Source: Amycolatopsis pittospori
GTDB taxonomy: Bacteria; Actinomycetota; Actinomycetes; Mycobacteriales; Pseudonocardiaceae
DNA: 64,000 bases
Assembly: GCF_013870525.1 (NCBI RefSeq)
Contig: NZ_JACBXD010000026.1
Span: forward strand, 1-64,000
Direction of reading: 5' to 3'
Under the pieces are notes generated by a model. That model worked only from the letters and a program-made list of their open reading frames with translations, ran no database searches and was not told the DNA's origin. Shown in pieces: positions 53,846-62,243 of the stretch (positions are counted from its first letter, which is position 1; each line of letters opens with the position of its first letter). A program made the translations under genes and the position numbers.

Positions 53846-53895
53846 GGTTGAACGCTCAACCAAACTGCGCTACAGTCGTGGTTGAGCGCTCAACC
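53846..53895. promoter_or_regulatory. MarR-type operators
   Basis: GGTTGAACGCTCAACC (53846-53861, one mismatch) and GGTTGAGCGCTCAACC (53880-53895, perfect) with centres 34 bp apart. Site 1 overlaps the -35 box and site 2 lies just past the -10 box of the yceI-like promoter. Confidence 0.8.
53848..53876 (+). promoter_or_regulatory. Promoter of the yceI-like gene
   Basis: TTGAAC (53848-53853), a 17-base spacer, and TACAGT (53871-53876). Both boxes sit inside or next to the palindromic operators, which fits repression by the MarR protein. Confidence 0.65.
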
Positions 53896-53947
53896 AGCTC
53901 CGGCGTTCACACAGACGGATCCACAGACTTTTTGGAGAACGACTTCC

Positions 53948-54490
53948 ATGACCACCACCGAAATCCCGGGCTACGTCGCAGGCAAGTGGACGATCGACAC
54001 CGCCCACTCCGACATCGCCTACACCGTCAAGCACCTCGGGCTGGCGAAGTCCCGCGGTAACTTCACCGGTTTCACCGGCGAGGTCGTGACCGCCGACAAC
54101 ATCCTCGACTCCACGGTCACCGTGGAGATCGACGCCTCCTCGGTCGCCTCCGGTGTCGACGGGCGTGACACGCACCTCAGGTCCGAGGACTTCTTCCACG
54201 TCGACGAGCACCCGGTCATCACCTTCCGCTCGACCGGCATCCGCGAGGACGGCGGCGACTACGTCATCGACGGTGACCTCACCTGGCGCGGCAAGACCGT
54301 CCCGGTCTCGCTCGAAGCCGAGTTCAACGGCATCGGCACCAACCCCGCCAACGACAATGCCACCACCCTCGGCGTCTCGGCCAGCGCGACCGTGAACCGC
54401 CGCGACTTCGGCATCGGCCCGGAGGGCAACGCCTTCCTGTCCGAGAAGGTCAAGATCGACATCGAGCTGCAGGCCGCCCTCAACGCCTGA
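53948..54490 (+). CDS. YceI family protein (isoprenoid-binding-like lipocalin)
   Basis: 180 residues from ATG 53948 with GGAG upstream; an in-frame start at 53882 lies inside the operator. YceI barrel: GKWTIDTAHSDIAYTVKHLG, GRDTHLRSEDFFHVDEHPVITFRST, and GDLTWRGKTVPVSLEAEF. No signal peptide, so it is probably cytoplasmic. Related proteins bind polyprenoid lipids and respond to stress. It is controlled together with the divergent MarR gene, judging by the shared operators. Confidence 0.92.
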   Translation: MTTTEIPGYVAGKWTIDTAHSDIAYTVKHLGLAKSRGNFTGFTGEVVTADNILDSTVTVEIDASSVASGVDGRDTHLRSEDFFHVDEHPVITFRSTGIREDGGDYVIDGDLTWRGKTVPVSLEAEFNGIGTNPANDNATTLGVSASATVNRRDFGIGPEGNAFLSEKVKIDIELQAALNA

Positions 54491-54506
54491 GTGCTTGGGC
54501 GCGTGG

Positions 54507-54552
54507 GTCGTGAGTGGCGATTCGGGTTAGAACCCGAATCGCCACTCACGAC
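54507..54552. repeat. Long intergenic palindrome (GTCGTGAGTG family), perfect copy
   Basis: Perfect 22-base arms (54507-54528 and 54531-54552) around AG. The outer part is the same as 6991-7038; the centre differs. Confidence 0.9.
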
Positions 54553-54578
54553 AAGCTGGGCCGAAGCCTCCGGTAACG

Positions 54579-54629
54579 CCGTGAAGGCCTCCTTCCCTAC
54601 CGTGAGCGTAGGGAAGGAGGCCTTCACGG
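54579..54629. repeat. Long intergenic palindrome (GTGAAGGCCTCCTT family), copy 2
   Basis: Perfect 22-base arms (54579-54600 and 54608-54629) with a 7-base loop, placed right after a copy of the other family, the same pair and order as at 6991-7131. Confidence 0.9.
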
Positions 54630-54650
54630 ACTCGGGACTTCGAAACCGGT

Positions 54651-55187
54651 CTACCAGGCGTCCGCCAGCAGTTGCCGCGTCTCCCCCAGCAGCTGCGGCA
54701 GTACCTTCGTGTGCCCGATCACCGGCATGAAGTTCGCGTCGCCGCCCCACCGCGGCACGACGTGCTGGTGCAGATGCGCGGCGATCCCCGCGCCCGCGAT
54801 CACGCCCTGGTTCATCCCGATGTTGAAGCCGTGCGCCGAGGACACCTCCCGGATCACCCGCATCGCGTGCTGGGTGAACTCCGCGACCTCGACGGTCTCC
54901 TCGGGCGTCAGGTCCGTGTAGTCCGCGACATGGCGGTACGGCACGGCCATCAGGTGCCCGGGGTTGTACGGGTACAGGTTCAGCACCGCGTACACCGTCT
55001 TGCCGCGCGCGAGGATCAGCGCGTCCTCGTCGCTCTTTTCGGGCAGACGGCAGAACGGACAGCCCTCGTCGGGCTTCTTCGACCCCTGCACGTACGCGAG
55101 CCGGTGCGGGGTCCACAGGCGCTGCAACGCGTCCGGGACCCCCACACCGTCCTGTCCGACGACTTCAGGGCCATCGGGGCCCGTCAC
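54651..55187 (-). CDS. HIT-domain hydrolase
   Basis: 178 residues from GTG 55187, in a 4-base GTGA overlap with thrS. HIT signature HLHQHVVP (about residues 141-148) and a zinc-type CPFCRLP near the N-terminus (43-46), as in Ap4A phosphorylase-type HIT proteins of actinobacteria. It cleaves nucleotide-phosphate anhydrides. Located between thrS and pgsA as in mycobacteria. Confidence 0.92.
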   Translation of the reverse strand: MTGPDGPEVVGQDGVGVPDALQRLWTPHRLAYVQGSKKPDEGCPFCRLPEKSDEDALILARGKTVYAVLNLYPYNPGHLMAVPYRHVADYTDLTPEETVEVAEFTQHAMRVIREVSSAHGFNIGMNQGVIAGAGIAAHLHQHVVPRWGGDANFMPVIGHTKVLPQLLGETRQLLADAW

Positions 55188-57253
55188 CGGAGGACCGCCT
55201 CCAAGCCCGCCACCGTCGGCGAGGTGTTCTCACGGCGCTGGACCCAGCCGGCGATCGCCTCGACCGCGTCGGCCACCGGGACGCCGTTGATCTGGCCGCC
55301 GTCGCGGAACCGGAACGACACCGCGCCCGCCTCGACGTCCTTCGCTCCCGCCAGCAGCATGAAGGGGACCTTCTGCGTGGTGTGGGTACGGATCTTCTTC
55401 TGCATGCGGTCGTCGCTCGCGTCGACGTTGACCCGGATCCCCTTGGCCCGCAGTTCCTTCTCGACCCCGCGGAGGTGCTCGACCTGGTCCTCGGTGATCG
55501 GGATGCCGACCACCTGGACCGGCGACAGCCACGCCGGGAACGCGCCCGCGTAGTGCTCGGTCAGGACGCCGAAGAAGCGTTCGATCGAGCCGAACAGCGC
55601 GCGGTGGATCATCACCGGACGCTGACGGGTGCCGTCGCCGGCGCTGTACTCCAGTTCGAACTTCTCGGGCAGCATGAAGTCCAGCTGGATGGTCGACATC
55701 TGCCAGGTGCGGCCCAGCGCGTCCTTCGCCTGCACGGAGATCTTCGGCCCGTAGAACGCCGCGCCGCCCGGGTCCGGCACCAGGTCGAGACCGGAGTCCT
55801 CGGCCGCGGTGCGCAGGACCTCGGTCGCCTCGGCCCACACCTCTTCGGAACCGATGTACTTCTCTTCGTTCCGAGTGGACAGTTCGAGGTAGAAGTCGTT
55901 GAGACCGTAGTCGCGCAACAGGTTCAGCACGAAGTCCAAAAGGGACTTCAGCTCACCGGGGACCTGCTCCAGGGTGCAGAAGATGTGCGCGTCGTCCTGC
56001 GTCATGCCCCGGACGCGGGTGAGTCCGTGGATGACGCCGGACTTCTCGTAGCGGTACACCGAGCCGAACTCGAACATCCGCAGCGGCAGTTCCCGGTAGG
56101 AACGCCCGCGGGAGCGGAAGATCAGGTCGTGGAACGGGCAGTTCATCGGCTTGAGGTAGTAGTCCTGGCCGGGCTTGCGGACCGAACCGTCCTCGTTGTG
56201 CTCGGCGTCGAGGTGCATCGCCGGGTACATGCCGTCGCGGTACCAGTCGAGGTGGCCGGAGGTCTCGAACAGCGCGCCCTTGGTGATGTGCGGGGAATAG
56301 ACGAAGTCGTAGCCCGCCTCGACGTGCCGCTGGCGCGAGTAGTTCTCCATCTCCTGCCGGATGATCCCGCCCTTGGGGTGGAACACCGGCAGCCCCGAGC
56401 CGATCTCGTCCGGGAACGAGAACAGGTCCAGCTCGACGCCCAGCTTGCGGTGGTCGCGGCGCTCGGCCTCGGCCAGGCGCTCCAGGTAGACGTCCTGCGC
56501 CTCGGCGGATTCCCACGCGGTGCCGTAGATCCGCTGCAGCTGCGGGTTCTTGTCGTCACCGCGCCAGTACGCGGCGGCGACGCGGGTGAGCTTGAACGCC
56601 GGGATGAACTTGGTGGTCGGCACGTGCGGGCCGCGGCAGAGGTCGCTCCACACGCGCTCCTTGGTGCGCGGGTCGAGGTTGTCGTAGATGGTCAGCTCGC
56701 CACCTCCGACCTCCATGACCTCGGAGGTGTCCACTGTGGAGTCTTCGGACTTGATGTCGACCAGTTCGAGCTTGAACGGCTCGTCGGCGAGTTCCTTCTT
56801 GGCCTCGTCGACCGAGTCGAAGACGCGGCGGGAGAACTGCTGCGAGCCCTTCACGATCTGCTTCATGCGCTTTTCCAGCGCCTGCAGGTCTTCCGGGGTG
56901 AACGGGGTGTCGACGGCGAAGTCGTAGTAGAACCCGTCCTTGATCGGCGGCCCGATGCCGAGCTTCGCCTGCGGGAACTGCTGCTGCACGGCCTGCGCGA
57001 GCACGTGGGCGGCCGAGTGGCGGATGACGCTGCGGCCGTCGTCGGTGTTCGCGGCGACGGCTTCGACCTCGACCTCGGACTCCGGCGCCCAGGCGAGATC
57101 GCGGAGGTTCCCCTCGGCGTCGCGCACGACGACGATGGTGTCCGGCCCCTTGGTCGGCAGCCCGGCTTCGCGGACCGCCGTACCCGCCGTAGTGCCCGCC
57201 GGTACCACCACGCGCGGGGCGGTTGCGGCTGCTACTGACGACGGCTGGGACAC
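55184..57253 (-). CDS. thrS: Threonyl-tRNA synthetase
   Basis: 689 residues from GTG 57253 with GAGGAG upstream. Class II synthetase: N-terminal TGS-like and second additional domain ([15 protein letters not shown], the HxxxH editing-type start), class II motifs including YKMxxR-type [23 protein letters not shown] and [17 protein letters not shown], catalytic [10 protein letters not shown] (Cys-zinc), and the C-terminal anticodon domain ([18 protein letters not shown]). It charges tRNA-Thr. Confidence 0.97.
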   Translation of the reverse strand: MSQPSSVAAATAPRVVVPAGTTAGTAVREAGLPTKGPDTIVVVRDAEGNLRDLAWAPESEVEVEAVAANTDDGRSVIRHSAAHVLAQAVQQQFPQAKLGIGPPIKDGFYYDFAVDTPFTPEDLQALEKRMKQIVKGSQQFSRRVFDSVDEAKKELADEPFKLELVDIKSEDSTVDTSEVMEVGGGELTIYDNLDPRTKERVWSDLCRGPHVPTTKFIPAFKLTRVAAAYWRGDDKNPQLQRIYGTAWESAEAQDVYLERLAEAERRDHRKLGVELDLFSFPDEIGSGLPVFHPKGGIIRQEMENYSRQRHVEAGYDFVYSPHITKGALFETSGHLDWYRDGMYPAMHLDAEHNEDGSVRKPGQDYYLKPMNCPFHDLIFRSRGRSYRELPLRMFEFGSVYRYEKSGVIHGLTRVRGMTQDDAHIFCTLEQVPGELKSLLDFVLNLLRDYGLNDFYLELSTRNEEKYIGSEEVWAEATEVLRTAAEDSGLDLVPDPGGAAFYGPKISVQAKDALGRTWQMSTIQLDFMLPEKFELEYSAGDGTRQRPVMIHRALFGSIERFFGVLTEHYAGAFPAWLSPVQVVGIPITEDQVEHLRGVEKELRAKGIRVNVDASDDRMQKKIRTHTTQKVPFMLLAGAKDVEAGAVSFRFRDGGQINGVPVADAVEAIAGWVQRRENTSPTVAGLEAVLR

Positions 57254-57340
57254 GATGGACTCCTCGCGATGAAAGCGGATGTTTCGTGTGATGTTAGTCG
57301 TCACCCGCCACGCGGCTCACGCGCATTACCCCTAACACCA

Positions 57341-57374
57341 CGAAGGCCTCCTTCCCATTGGAAAGAGGCCTTCG
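57341..57374. repeat. Palindrome related to the GTGAAGGCCTCC family, degenerate copy
   Basis: Arms CGAAGGCCTCCTTCC and GGAAAGAGGCCTTCG with one mismatch and a 4-base loop. The core AAGGCCTC is shared, but the outer GTG is lost. It lies between thrS and the nitroreductase gene. Confidence 0.7.
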
Positions 57375-57391
57375 CGTATCGAGAGACGAGG

Positions 57392-58006
57392 TCAGAGAGT
57401 CTCGACGACCTCGTCGAAGTCCAGCCGCGGCAGGCGGTCGTACCAGGGGTTGTCGCCCGGCTTGCCGACGTTGATCACGACGAGGGACTTCCACGGCTTG
57501 TCCGCGAAGAACTCCTTGTCGACGCCTTCGCTGTCGAAGCCGGTCATCGGGCCGGCGGCCAGCCCGGCGGCGCGGACGCCGATGATGAAGTAGCCGACCT
57601 GCAGCAGGGCGTTGAGCTTGGCGACCTCGACGCGGCCCGCCTCGTCGGCGAACAGGTCCTTGGCACCGGGGAAGTGCGGGAACGTCCGCGGCAGGTTCTC
57701 GTGGAACTCGGTGTCGGCGGCGAGCACAACGGTCACCGGCGCGGCCTCGGTCTTGGCGCGGTTGCCCTCGGACATCAACGGGGAAAGGCGCTTCTTGGCC
57801 TCTTCGGTGCGGATGACCAGCGCGCGCAGCGGCTGGTTGTTCATCGACGTCGGGGCCCATTTGACCAGCTCGTAGATCGCGCGGATCTGCTCGTCGGTCA
57901 CCGGCTCGTCGCTGAAGTTGTTCGCGGTGCGGGCTTCGCGGAACAACAGGTCCTGGACGTCCTGCGGGAGGTTCAGGGCTTCGATCGGCTCAACGCTGGT
58001 GGTCAT
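57392..58006 (-). CDS. Nitroreductase family protein (malonic semialdehyde reductase-like)
   Basis: 204 residues. FMN-binding nitroreductase fold of the RutE-type: NNFSDEPVTDEQIRAIYELVKWAPTSMNNQP near the start, HENLPRTFPH, GYFIIGVRAAGLAAGPMTGFDSEGVDKEFF, and NVGKPGDNPWYDRLPRL. It probably reduces an aldehyde or nitro compound with NAD(P)H. Upstream at 58051-58080 are MarR-like sites matching those before the MarR/yceI pair, so it likely shares that control. Confidence 0.88.
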   Translation of the reverse strand: MTTSVEPIEALNLPQDVQDLLFREARTANNFSDEPVTDEQIRAIYELVKWAPTSMNNQPLRALVIRTEEAKKRLSPLMSEGNRAKTEAAPVTVVLAADTEFHENLPRTFPHFPGAKDLFADEAGRVEVAKLNALLQVGYFIIGVRAAGLAAGPMTGFDSEGVDKEFFADKPWKSLVVINVGKPGDNPWYDRLPRLDFDEVVETL

Positions 58007-58050
58007 GGGTGGATCTTCCTTCCGTACGCTTCCTGTACCCGTCCCAACCT

Positions 58051-58080
58051 AGTTGAGCGCTGAACTATTTCGCGCTCAAC
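58051..58080. promoter_or_regulatory. MarR-like operator of the nitroreductase gene
   Basis: AGTTGAGCGCTGAACT (58051-58066), one mismatch from an ideal palindrome, and a half-site GCGCTCAAC (58072-58080). The core TTGAGCGCT matches the 53880-53895 operator. The site is 44 bases before the nitroreductase start. Confidence 0.65.
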
Positions 58081-58110
58081 TACCTCTCCGTGTGGGACCG
58101 ATCACAAGAA

Positions 58111-58140
58111 CGGCCGCCGTCCCCGAGGGAACGGCGGCCG
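58111..58140. terminator. Terminator of the sugar transferase gene
   Basis: Arms CGGCCGCCGT / ACGGCGGCCG with an inner CCCCGAGGG; on the minus strand TTCTTGTG follows. It lies 21 bases past the sugar transferase stop. Confidence 0.7.
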
Positions 58141-58161
58141 GCGAGCCAGAGCGGAAGCGGG

Positions 58162-59688
58162 TCAGTAGGCCCCGCGTCCCTGCACCACGGCACGGAAGGT
58201 CTTCCAGAGGATCACCAGGTCCAAGGCCAGGGACCAGTCTTCGACGTAGCGCAGGTCGAGGCGGATGCTCTCGGCCCAGCTGAGATCGCTGCGACCGCTG
58301 ACCTGCCAGAGCCCGGTCAGCCCAGGCTTCACCAGCAGACGACGACGCGCGTCGGGGGCGTACTTCGCGGTCTCCTCCGGCAGTGGCGGGCGGGGACCGA
58401 CGAGCGACATGCGGCCGCTCACGACGTTGAACAACTGCGGCAGTTCGTCGAGGGAGTAGCGGCGCAGCATCCCGCCGACCCGGGTGATCCGAGGATCCTT
58501 GCGCATCTTGAACAGCGGTCCCGCGCCCTCGTTGTCCGACTGGAGACCCTGCTTGAGCTTGTCGGCGTCGGTGACCATCGTGCGGAACTTCAGCATGGTG
58601 AAGGTGTGCCCGTCGCGGCCGACGCGGCGCTGCCGGTAGATCACCGGGCCGCGGTCGTTGAGCTTGATGGCGATCGCGATCACCAGCAGCAGCGGGGAGA
58701 TCAGGGTGAGCAGGAGGCCCGAGCCGAACCTGTCGAGGACTTCCTTGACCAGACGGCGGCCGCCGGTGAACATCGGCGCGCTGACCCGGAGCAGCGGCAT
58801 CCCCAGTACGCCGGAGACGTTCAGCCGGGGACCGGCCACCTCCATCAGCATCGGGGCGACCACCATCTCGGCGGAGGTGCCTTCCAGGTCCCAGGCGAGC
58901 CGCTGCAGGCGTTTCGGGTTCCAGTGCTGGTCCGCGGTCACCGCGACGACGCGGTAGCCGCCACGGCGGACGTGGCCCGCGAGTTCGTCGAGCTTCCCGA
59001 CGACCGGGACGCCTTCCACTTCACCGCTCCCCCGTTCCGCGCCGGCACCGGTGTAGGTGCAGACGGCCTCGACCCGCCAGCCGACGTGGGGATCCGCCTT
59101 GGTGCGCGCGATGAGGTCGGCGACCGTGTCGGGGCTTCCCGCCGCGAGCACCGGGAGCAGGCATTCACCGAGTCGTCTGCGCCGGTGCAGTACCTGTCTC
59201 AGCGCGTACCGCTGCAGGAACATGAAGACGGAGATCATCGGGACGACGATGAAGACCCACGGCTGCACCGCGAGGGCACCGAAGAGCAGGCCGCCCAGCG
59301 CGACGAGCACCGCCGTCGTCACCAGGCCCCGGCCGAGCGTCCGGTACTCCTCCGCGCCTTCGCCCAGCACACGCGGACTCCAGGCGCGGCAGACCGACAG
59401 CCCGAACAGGAAGGCCGCCGCGGTACCGAGCGCGTGCATGTCGTGGGGATCGGAGCGGTCGATCAGAAAAGCGCTCATCACGATCAGCGCGAACGCGGTG
59501 AAAACGTCACTACCGATGACCCAGGCGCGGTAGCGCGATTCCCAAGCCGCGGACGGCAGCCGCGCCGCCGTCGCTTCGACCGCGGCGGCGACACCCGCAC
59601 CCCTTTGCGGGGGGAGCGGGATCGACTGAAGGTCGATGTGCTGCGGCGTCCCGTTGACGGTGGACGACGGCCGCACCGACTCTTCCAT
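58162..59688 (-). CDS. Polyprenyl glycosylphosphotransferase (sugar transferase)
   Basis: 508 residues from ATG 59688 with GGGAGG upstream; an in-frame start at 59730 has no site. N-terminal part has about four membrane helices and a CoA-binding-like central domain, then the C-terminal bacterial sugar transferase domain (about residues 320-505): KRVLDRF-like, VIYRQRRVGRDGHTFTMLKFRTMV, ITRVGGMLRRYSLDELPQLFNVVSGRMSLVGPRP, and PGLTGLWQVSGRSDLSW. It loads the first sugar on undecaprenyl phosphate for an exopolysaccharide. No other glycan genes are nearby in this window. Confidence 0.95.
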   Translation of the reverse strand: MEESVRPSSTVNGTPQHIDLQSIPLPPQRGAGVAAAVEATAARLPSAAWESRYRAWVIGSDVFTAFALIVMSAFLIDRSDPHDMHALGTAAAFLFGLSVCRAWSPRVLGEGAEEYRTLGRGLVTTAVLVALGGLLFGALAVQPWVFIVVPMISVFMFLQRYALRQVLHRRRRLGECLLPVLAAGSPDTVADLIARTKADPHVGWRVEAVCTYTGAGAERGSGEVEGVPVVGKLDELAGHVRRGGYRVVAVTADQHWNPKRLQRLAWDLEGTSAEMVVAPMLMEVAGPRLNVSGVLGMPLLRVSAPMFTGGRRLVKEVLDRFGSGLLLTLISPLLLVIAIAIKLNDRGPVIYRQRRVGRDGHTFTMLKFRTMVTDADKLKQGLQSDNEGAGPLFKMRKDPRITRVGGMLRRYSLDELPQLFNVVSGRMSLVGPRPPLPEETAKYAPDARRRLLVKPGLTGLWQVSGRSDLSWAESIRLDLRYVEDWSLALDLVILWKTFRAVVQGRGAY

Positions 59689-60531
59689 CAGACCTCCCGG
59701 AGTGGGAATTCCCGAACGCCGGATCAACACGCTGAGTGAATGAGAGCGATTTCGAAGAGTGATCGATTCTCAAGGTCGTACAGCGGCCGATGGGGCGACA
59801 CACGCCAAGGTATCGGCCACTCTCCGGCCTTCGTTACAAGGATTTCCAGCCACAACCTGCGCGAGCTTCCGGCAAATGAATGCCATGTTGATAACAAGAT
59901 GATGACGATGGGTAATAGGACGTATCCTCCGAACCACTACGCAAAGTAGTCACGAATTCCCCGTTCCCCCGGCCACTTGGAGCACCGCGCGCCCGAACGG
60001 CCGAACAGCCCCGAAAACTCCACAGTGGACGGTCTGAGGGGATCACCCCCTCGCCGGTCCACTGTGGATTTCGAGGCTTCGGAGCACCAGGGCGCGCGAG
60101 GCCCGCCCACGACGCGGCGACCTACCTTGTCAATCGGTCACCGGAGTGGCGTTTCGTCACATCACGTCAGCATCACGGCGAACCCGCCGCCGGAGCCGGA
60201 CGAGTGACCCGCTCGCCCATGCCCCGCATCACATCCACCGTGGTCTGGACCTTTTCACGGTTCCGAAGTGCCCAGGATCACAATGTCGTCTCGGCCTGCC
60301 GCCCACGTGACACCTTTGGCGCGCGACACGAGACCTCTGGCGAATGTCCACACCGGCCGGACCGAGCGCCTTCGACGATCTCCGAAGCACCCACCCCGCG
60401 CTCGCCGCGCGAATCCCGGCGTACTGCTCGCCGGACCCGCCACGGCAGAACTACCGCCCCCACATATCTCGCGTCCGACCTGCGGATCGGTTGCCGCCGG
60501 ACGGCTGCGGGGACCCCGGGGGAAAGAACGA
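59689..60531. other. Long non-coding stretch
   Basis: About 840 bases with no convincing gene. It starts AT-rich (59876-59950) and holds a palindrome at 60019-60068. Short open frames here have no start site, no recognisable motif and composition like shadows. The AT-rich part may contain the sugar transferase promoter. Confidence 0.5.
60019..60068. repeat. Palindrome TCCACAGTGGAC
   Basis: Arms TCCACAGTGGAC (60019-60030) and GTCCACTGTGGA (60057-60068) with an inner GAGGGG..CCCCCTC stem. The 12-base arm is itself nearly symmetric. No copy was found elsewhere in the window at this length. Confidence 0.75.
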
Positions 60532-60568
60532 AAGAAGGCCCCGAACCGTAATGGTCCGGGGCCTTCTT
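60532..60568 (-). terminator. Terminator after tRNA-Val(CAC)
   Basis: Perfect 12-base arms AAGAAGGCCCCG / CGGGGCCTTCTT with a 13-base loop, followed on the minus strand by TCGTTCTTTC. It lies 3 bases from the tRNA 3' end. Confidence 0.85.
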
Positions 60569-60571
60569 CGG

Positions 60572-60643
60572 TGGGCGATACTGGGATCGAACCAGTGACC
60601 TCTTCGGTGTGAACGAAGCGCTCTCCCCCTGAGCTAATCGCCC
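60572..60643 (-). tRNA. tRNA-Val (anticodon CAC)
   Basis: Cloverleaf reads GGGCGAT...ATCGCCC(A) on the minus strand. Anticodon stem CTTCG/CGAAG encloses TTCACAC, giving CAC. The T arm TGGTTCGATCCCA is canonical. CCA is not encoded. Confidence 0.95.
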
Positions 60644-60696
60644 GCTCTGGGTGTTCTCGTCACTCTACCCCACGACTTTCGGGGGCCTGCAAACGG

Positions 60697-60750
60697 GTGG
60701 TTCGCTCCGACCACACTCCGCTCACCAGCAAATACGGAGCGAACAACCAC
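60697..60750. repeat. Imperfect inverted repeat upstream of the ssgB-like gene
   Basis: GTGGTTCGCTCCG (60697-60709) and CGGAGCGAACAACCAC (60735-60750) pair except for a three-base bulge. It lies in the roughly 400-base gap between tRNA-Val and the ssgB-like gene; the rest of the gap shows nothing recognisable. Confidence 0.5.
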
Positions 60751-61043
60751 GAGCTAGCCGGGGTTGTCGGGGCCGGGGGGCGCCTGCGACGCGTTTCGAC
60801 ATTCGTGCGACGGTGCTATCGCGCGACGACTAAACCGCGCAGTATGTACATGTGGACTGCCTGCAGGGCGCATGTAGGGCTGCGCGTCGCGCGGGTGATG
60901 ATGGGGTGACGGAGTGCATGATCGGGGTCGGATGACCCCGTCCGGGTGATCTGCGGCGAAACCGCGTTCCGATCGGCCGGCCGGAACGTCACATCATCGC
61001 CACTCGGTTCGACCGGGCCGGGAAGGAGACGAAGGGTAGGACG

Positions 61044-61469
61044 ATGCGCAACGATCACGTGACGCTCCGCTCGACGGCGGTGTTCGACCTCCTGGCGCCG
61101 CGGACGCCCGCGGTTCCCGTGAAGGTCGAACTGCGATACGACACCCGCGACCCGTACGCGGTCGTCGCCGCCTTCCGCACCGGCCGCGCCGGCTGGGTCG
61201 AGTGGGTCTACGCGCGCGACCTCCTCGCGGACGGCCTCCTGGCCGACGCGGGCGACGGCGACGTACGCATCCGCCCCTCCGTCGAAGACCCCGAGTCCGT
61301 CCTCATCGAACTGAACTCGCCGTCAGGGCACGCCATGTTCGAGGCGTCCGCTCAGGAACTGGCCGACTTCCTCGACCGGACCTACGACGTCGTACTGCCG
61401 GGCAACGAGCACCTGTGGGTCGACGTCGACGACGCCCTGACCCACCTCATTCCCAACGATATGACCTGA
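61044..61469 (+). CDS. SsgA-family sporulation/cell division protein (SsgB-like)
   Basis: 141 residues from ATG 61044. SsgA-like signature: VPVKVELRYDTRDPYAVVAAFRTGRAGWVEWVYARDLLADGLLADAGDGDVRI and LIELNSPSGHAMFEASAQELADFLDRTYDVV. SsgB recruits FtsZ in streptomycetes; the exact paralogue cannot be fixed here. A purine-rich site precedes the start. Confidence 0.88.
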   Translation: MRNDHVTLRSTAVFDLLAPRTPAVPVKVELRYDTRDPYAVVAAFRTGRAGWVEWVYARDLLADGLLADAGDGDVRIRPSVEDPESVLIELNSPSGHAMFEASAQELADFLDRTYDVVLPGNEHLWVDVDDALTHLIPNDMT

Positions 61470-61606
61470 TGACGGGCTTGCGAACAGCAAGTGGCACCCC
61501 GGTTGCAGAGCCGTTTTCGGGGTCCTGATAGTGTTCACACACACCACGGCGACGGGGTGAGAGACAGAACCGCGAGGTTCCGAACTCCCATCCGAACCGA
61601 GGATGT

Positions 61607-61679
61607 GCGGATGTAGCGCAGCTGGTAGCGCATCACCTTGCCAAGGTGAGGGTCGCGGGTTCGAGTCCCGTCATCCGCT
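61607..61679 (+). tRNA. tRNA-Gly (anticodon GCC)
   Basis: GCGGATG...CATCCGC acceptor with T as discriminator; anticodon stem TCACC/GGTGA around TTGCCAA, giving GCC. Canonical T arm GGGTTCGAGTCCC. Confidence 0.95.
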
Positions 61680-61704
61680 CGGAAGGCCCTCTCGGGCCTG
61701 ACAC

Positions 61705-61775
61705 GGTGGAGTGGCCGAGAGGCGAGGCAACGGCCTGCAAAGCCGTGTACACGGGTTCGAATCCCGTCTCCACCT
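61705..61775 (+). tRNA. tRNA-Cys (anticodon GCA)
   Basis: GGTGGAG...CTCCACC acceptor with T as discriminator; anticodon stem ACGGC/GCCGT around CTGCAAA, giving GCA. Confidence 0.95.
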
Positions 61776-61776
61776 C

Positions 61777-61848
61777 GCGCGATTAGCTCAGCGGGAGAGC
61801 GCTTCCCTGACACGGAAGAGGTCACTGGTTCAATCCCAGTATCGCGCA
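61777..61848 (+). tRNA. tRNA-Val (anticodon GAC)
   Basis: GCGCGAT...ATCGCGC(A) acceptor; anticodon stem CTTCC/GGAAG around CTGACAC, giving GAC. It starts one base after tRNA-Cys, so the three tRNAs form a single transcript. Confidence 0.95.
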
Positions 61849-61863
61849 CCATCGTTTGCAGAA

Positions 61864-61901
61864 CTGAAGCCCTGTCTCTCTTCGGAGAGGCAGGGCTTCA
61901 G
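61864..61901 (+). terminator. Terminator of the tRNA cluster
   Basis: Stem CTGAAGCCCTG-T-CTCTC / GAGAG-G-CAGGGCTTCAG with a TTCG tetraloop, 15 bases after tRNA-Val(GAC). A TCGTTAAAA follows. Confidence 0.85.
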
Positions 61902-61943
61902 TCGTTAAAAGGCGATGGCCTTCGGGCCGTCTCCAACTGCCCG

Positions 61944-62110
61944 TCACGGAATGTGGTGTGCAGGTGCGGGAACCACTCCCCCCAGTTTCGTCCTCTCACT
62001 CGGGGTGAGCGCGCTCACGCTGAGACGCCATGCATCGGGGTCGAGGACACGGTTCGCGCCGTAGAACTTGCCGAGTTCGGCCCGACCGGCGGCTATGCGG
62101 ATTTGCCGAG
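61944..62110 (-). pseudogene. Possible gene remnant
   Basis: On the minus strand the open frame ends ELGKFYGANRVLDPDAWRL and SVSALTPSERTKLGG, which reads like a genuine protein C-terminus. Upstream in the same frame it meets the solo palindrome arm at 62122-62140 and loses protein character. It may be a truncated gene; no family was recognised and it could be chance. Confidence 0.25.
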
Positions 62111-62121
62111 CCCCTGCTCTT

Positions 62122-62140
62122 GGGAAGGAGGCCTTCACGG
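62122..62140. repeat. Solo arm of the GTGAAGGCCTCCTT palindrome family
   Basis: GGGAAGGAGGCCTTCACGG, identical to the right arm of 54608-54629 at 19 bases, without a left arm nearby. Confidence 0.7.
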
Positions 62141-62243
62141 CATCAGACCCCGACCGGACACCGCGCATTTTTGGAGACGCACGTGTCCACCTGGCGGGAC
62201 GATGATTATCGGCACAGCTTATTGTCGAGCCGAGGGACGAGGC

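Noticed and set aside
60204..60551. Small open frames between the sugar transferase and tRNA-Val
   Set aside because: No start site or domain, and they overlap a terminator.
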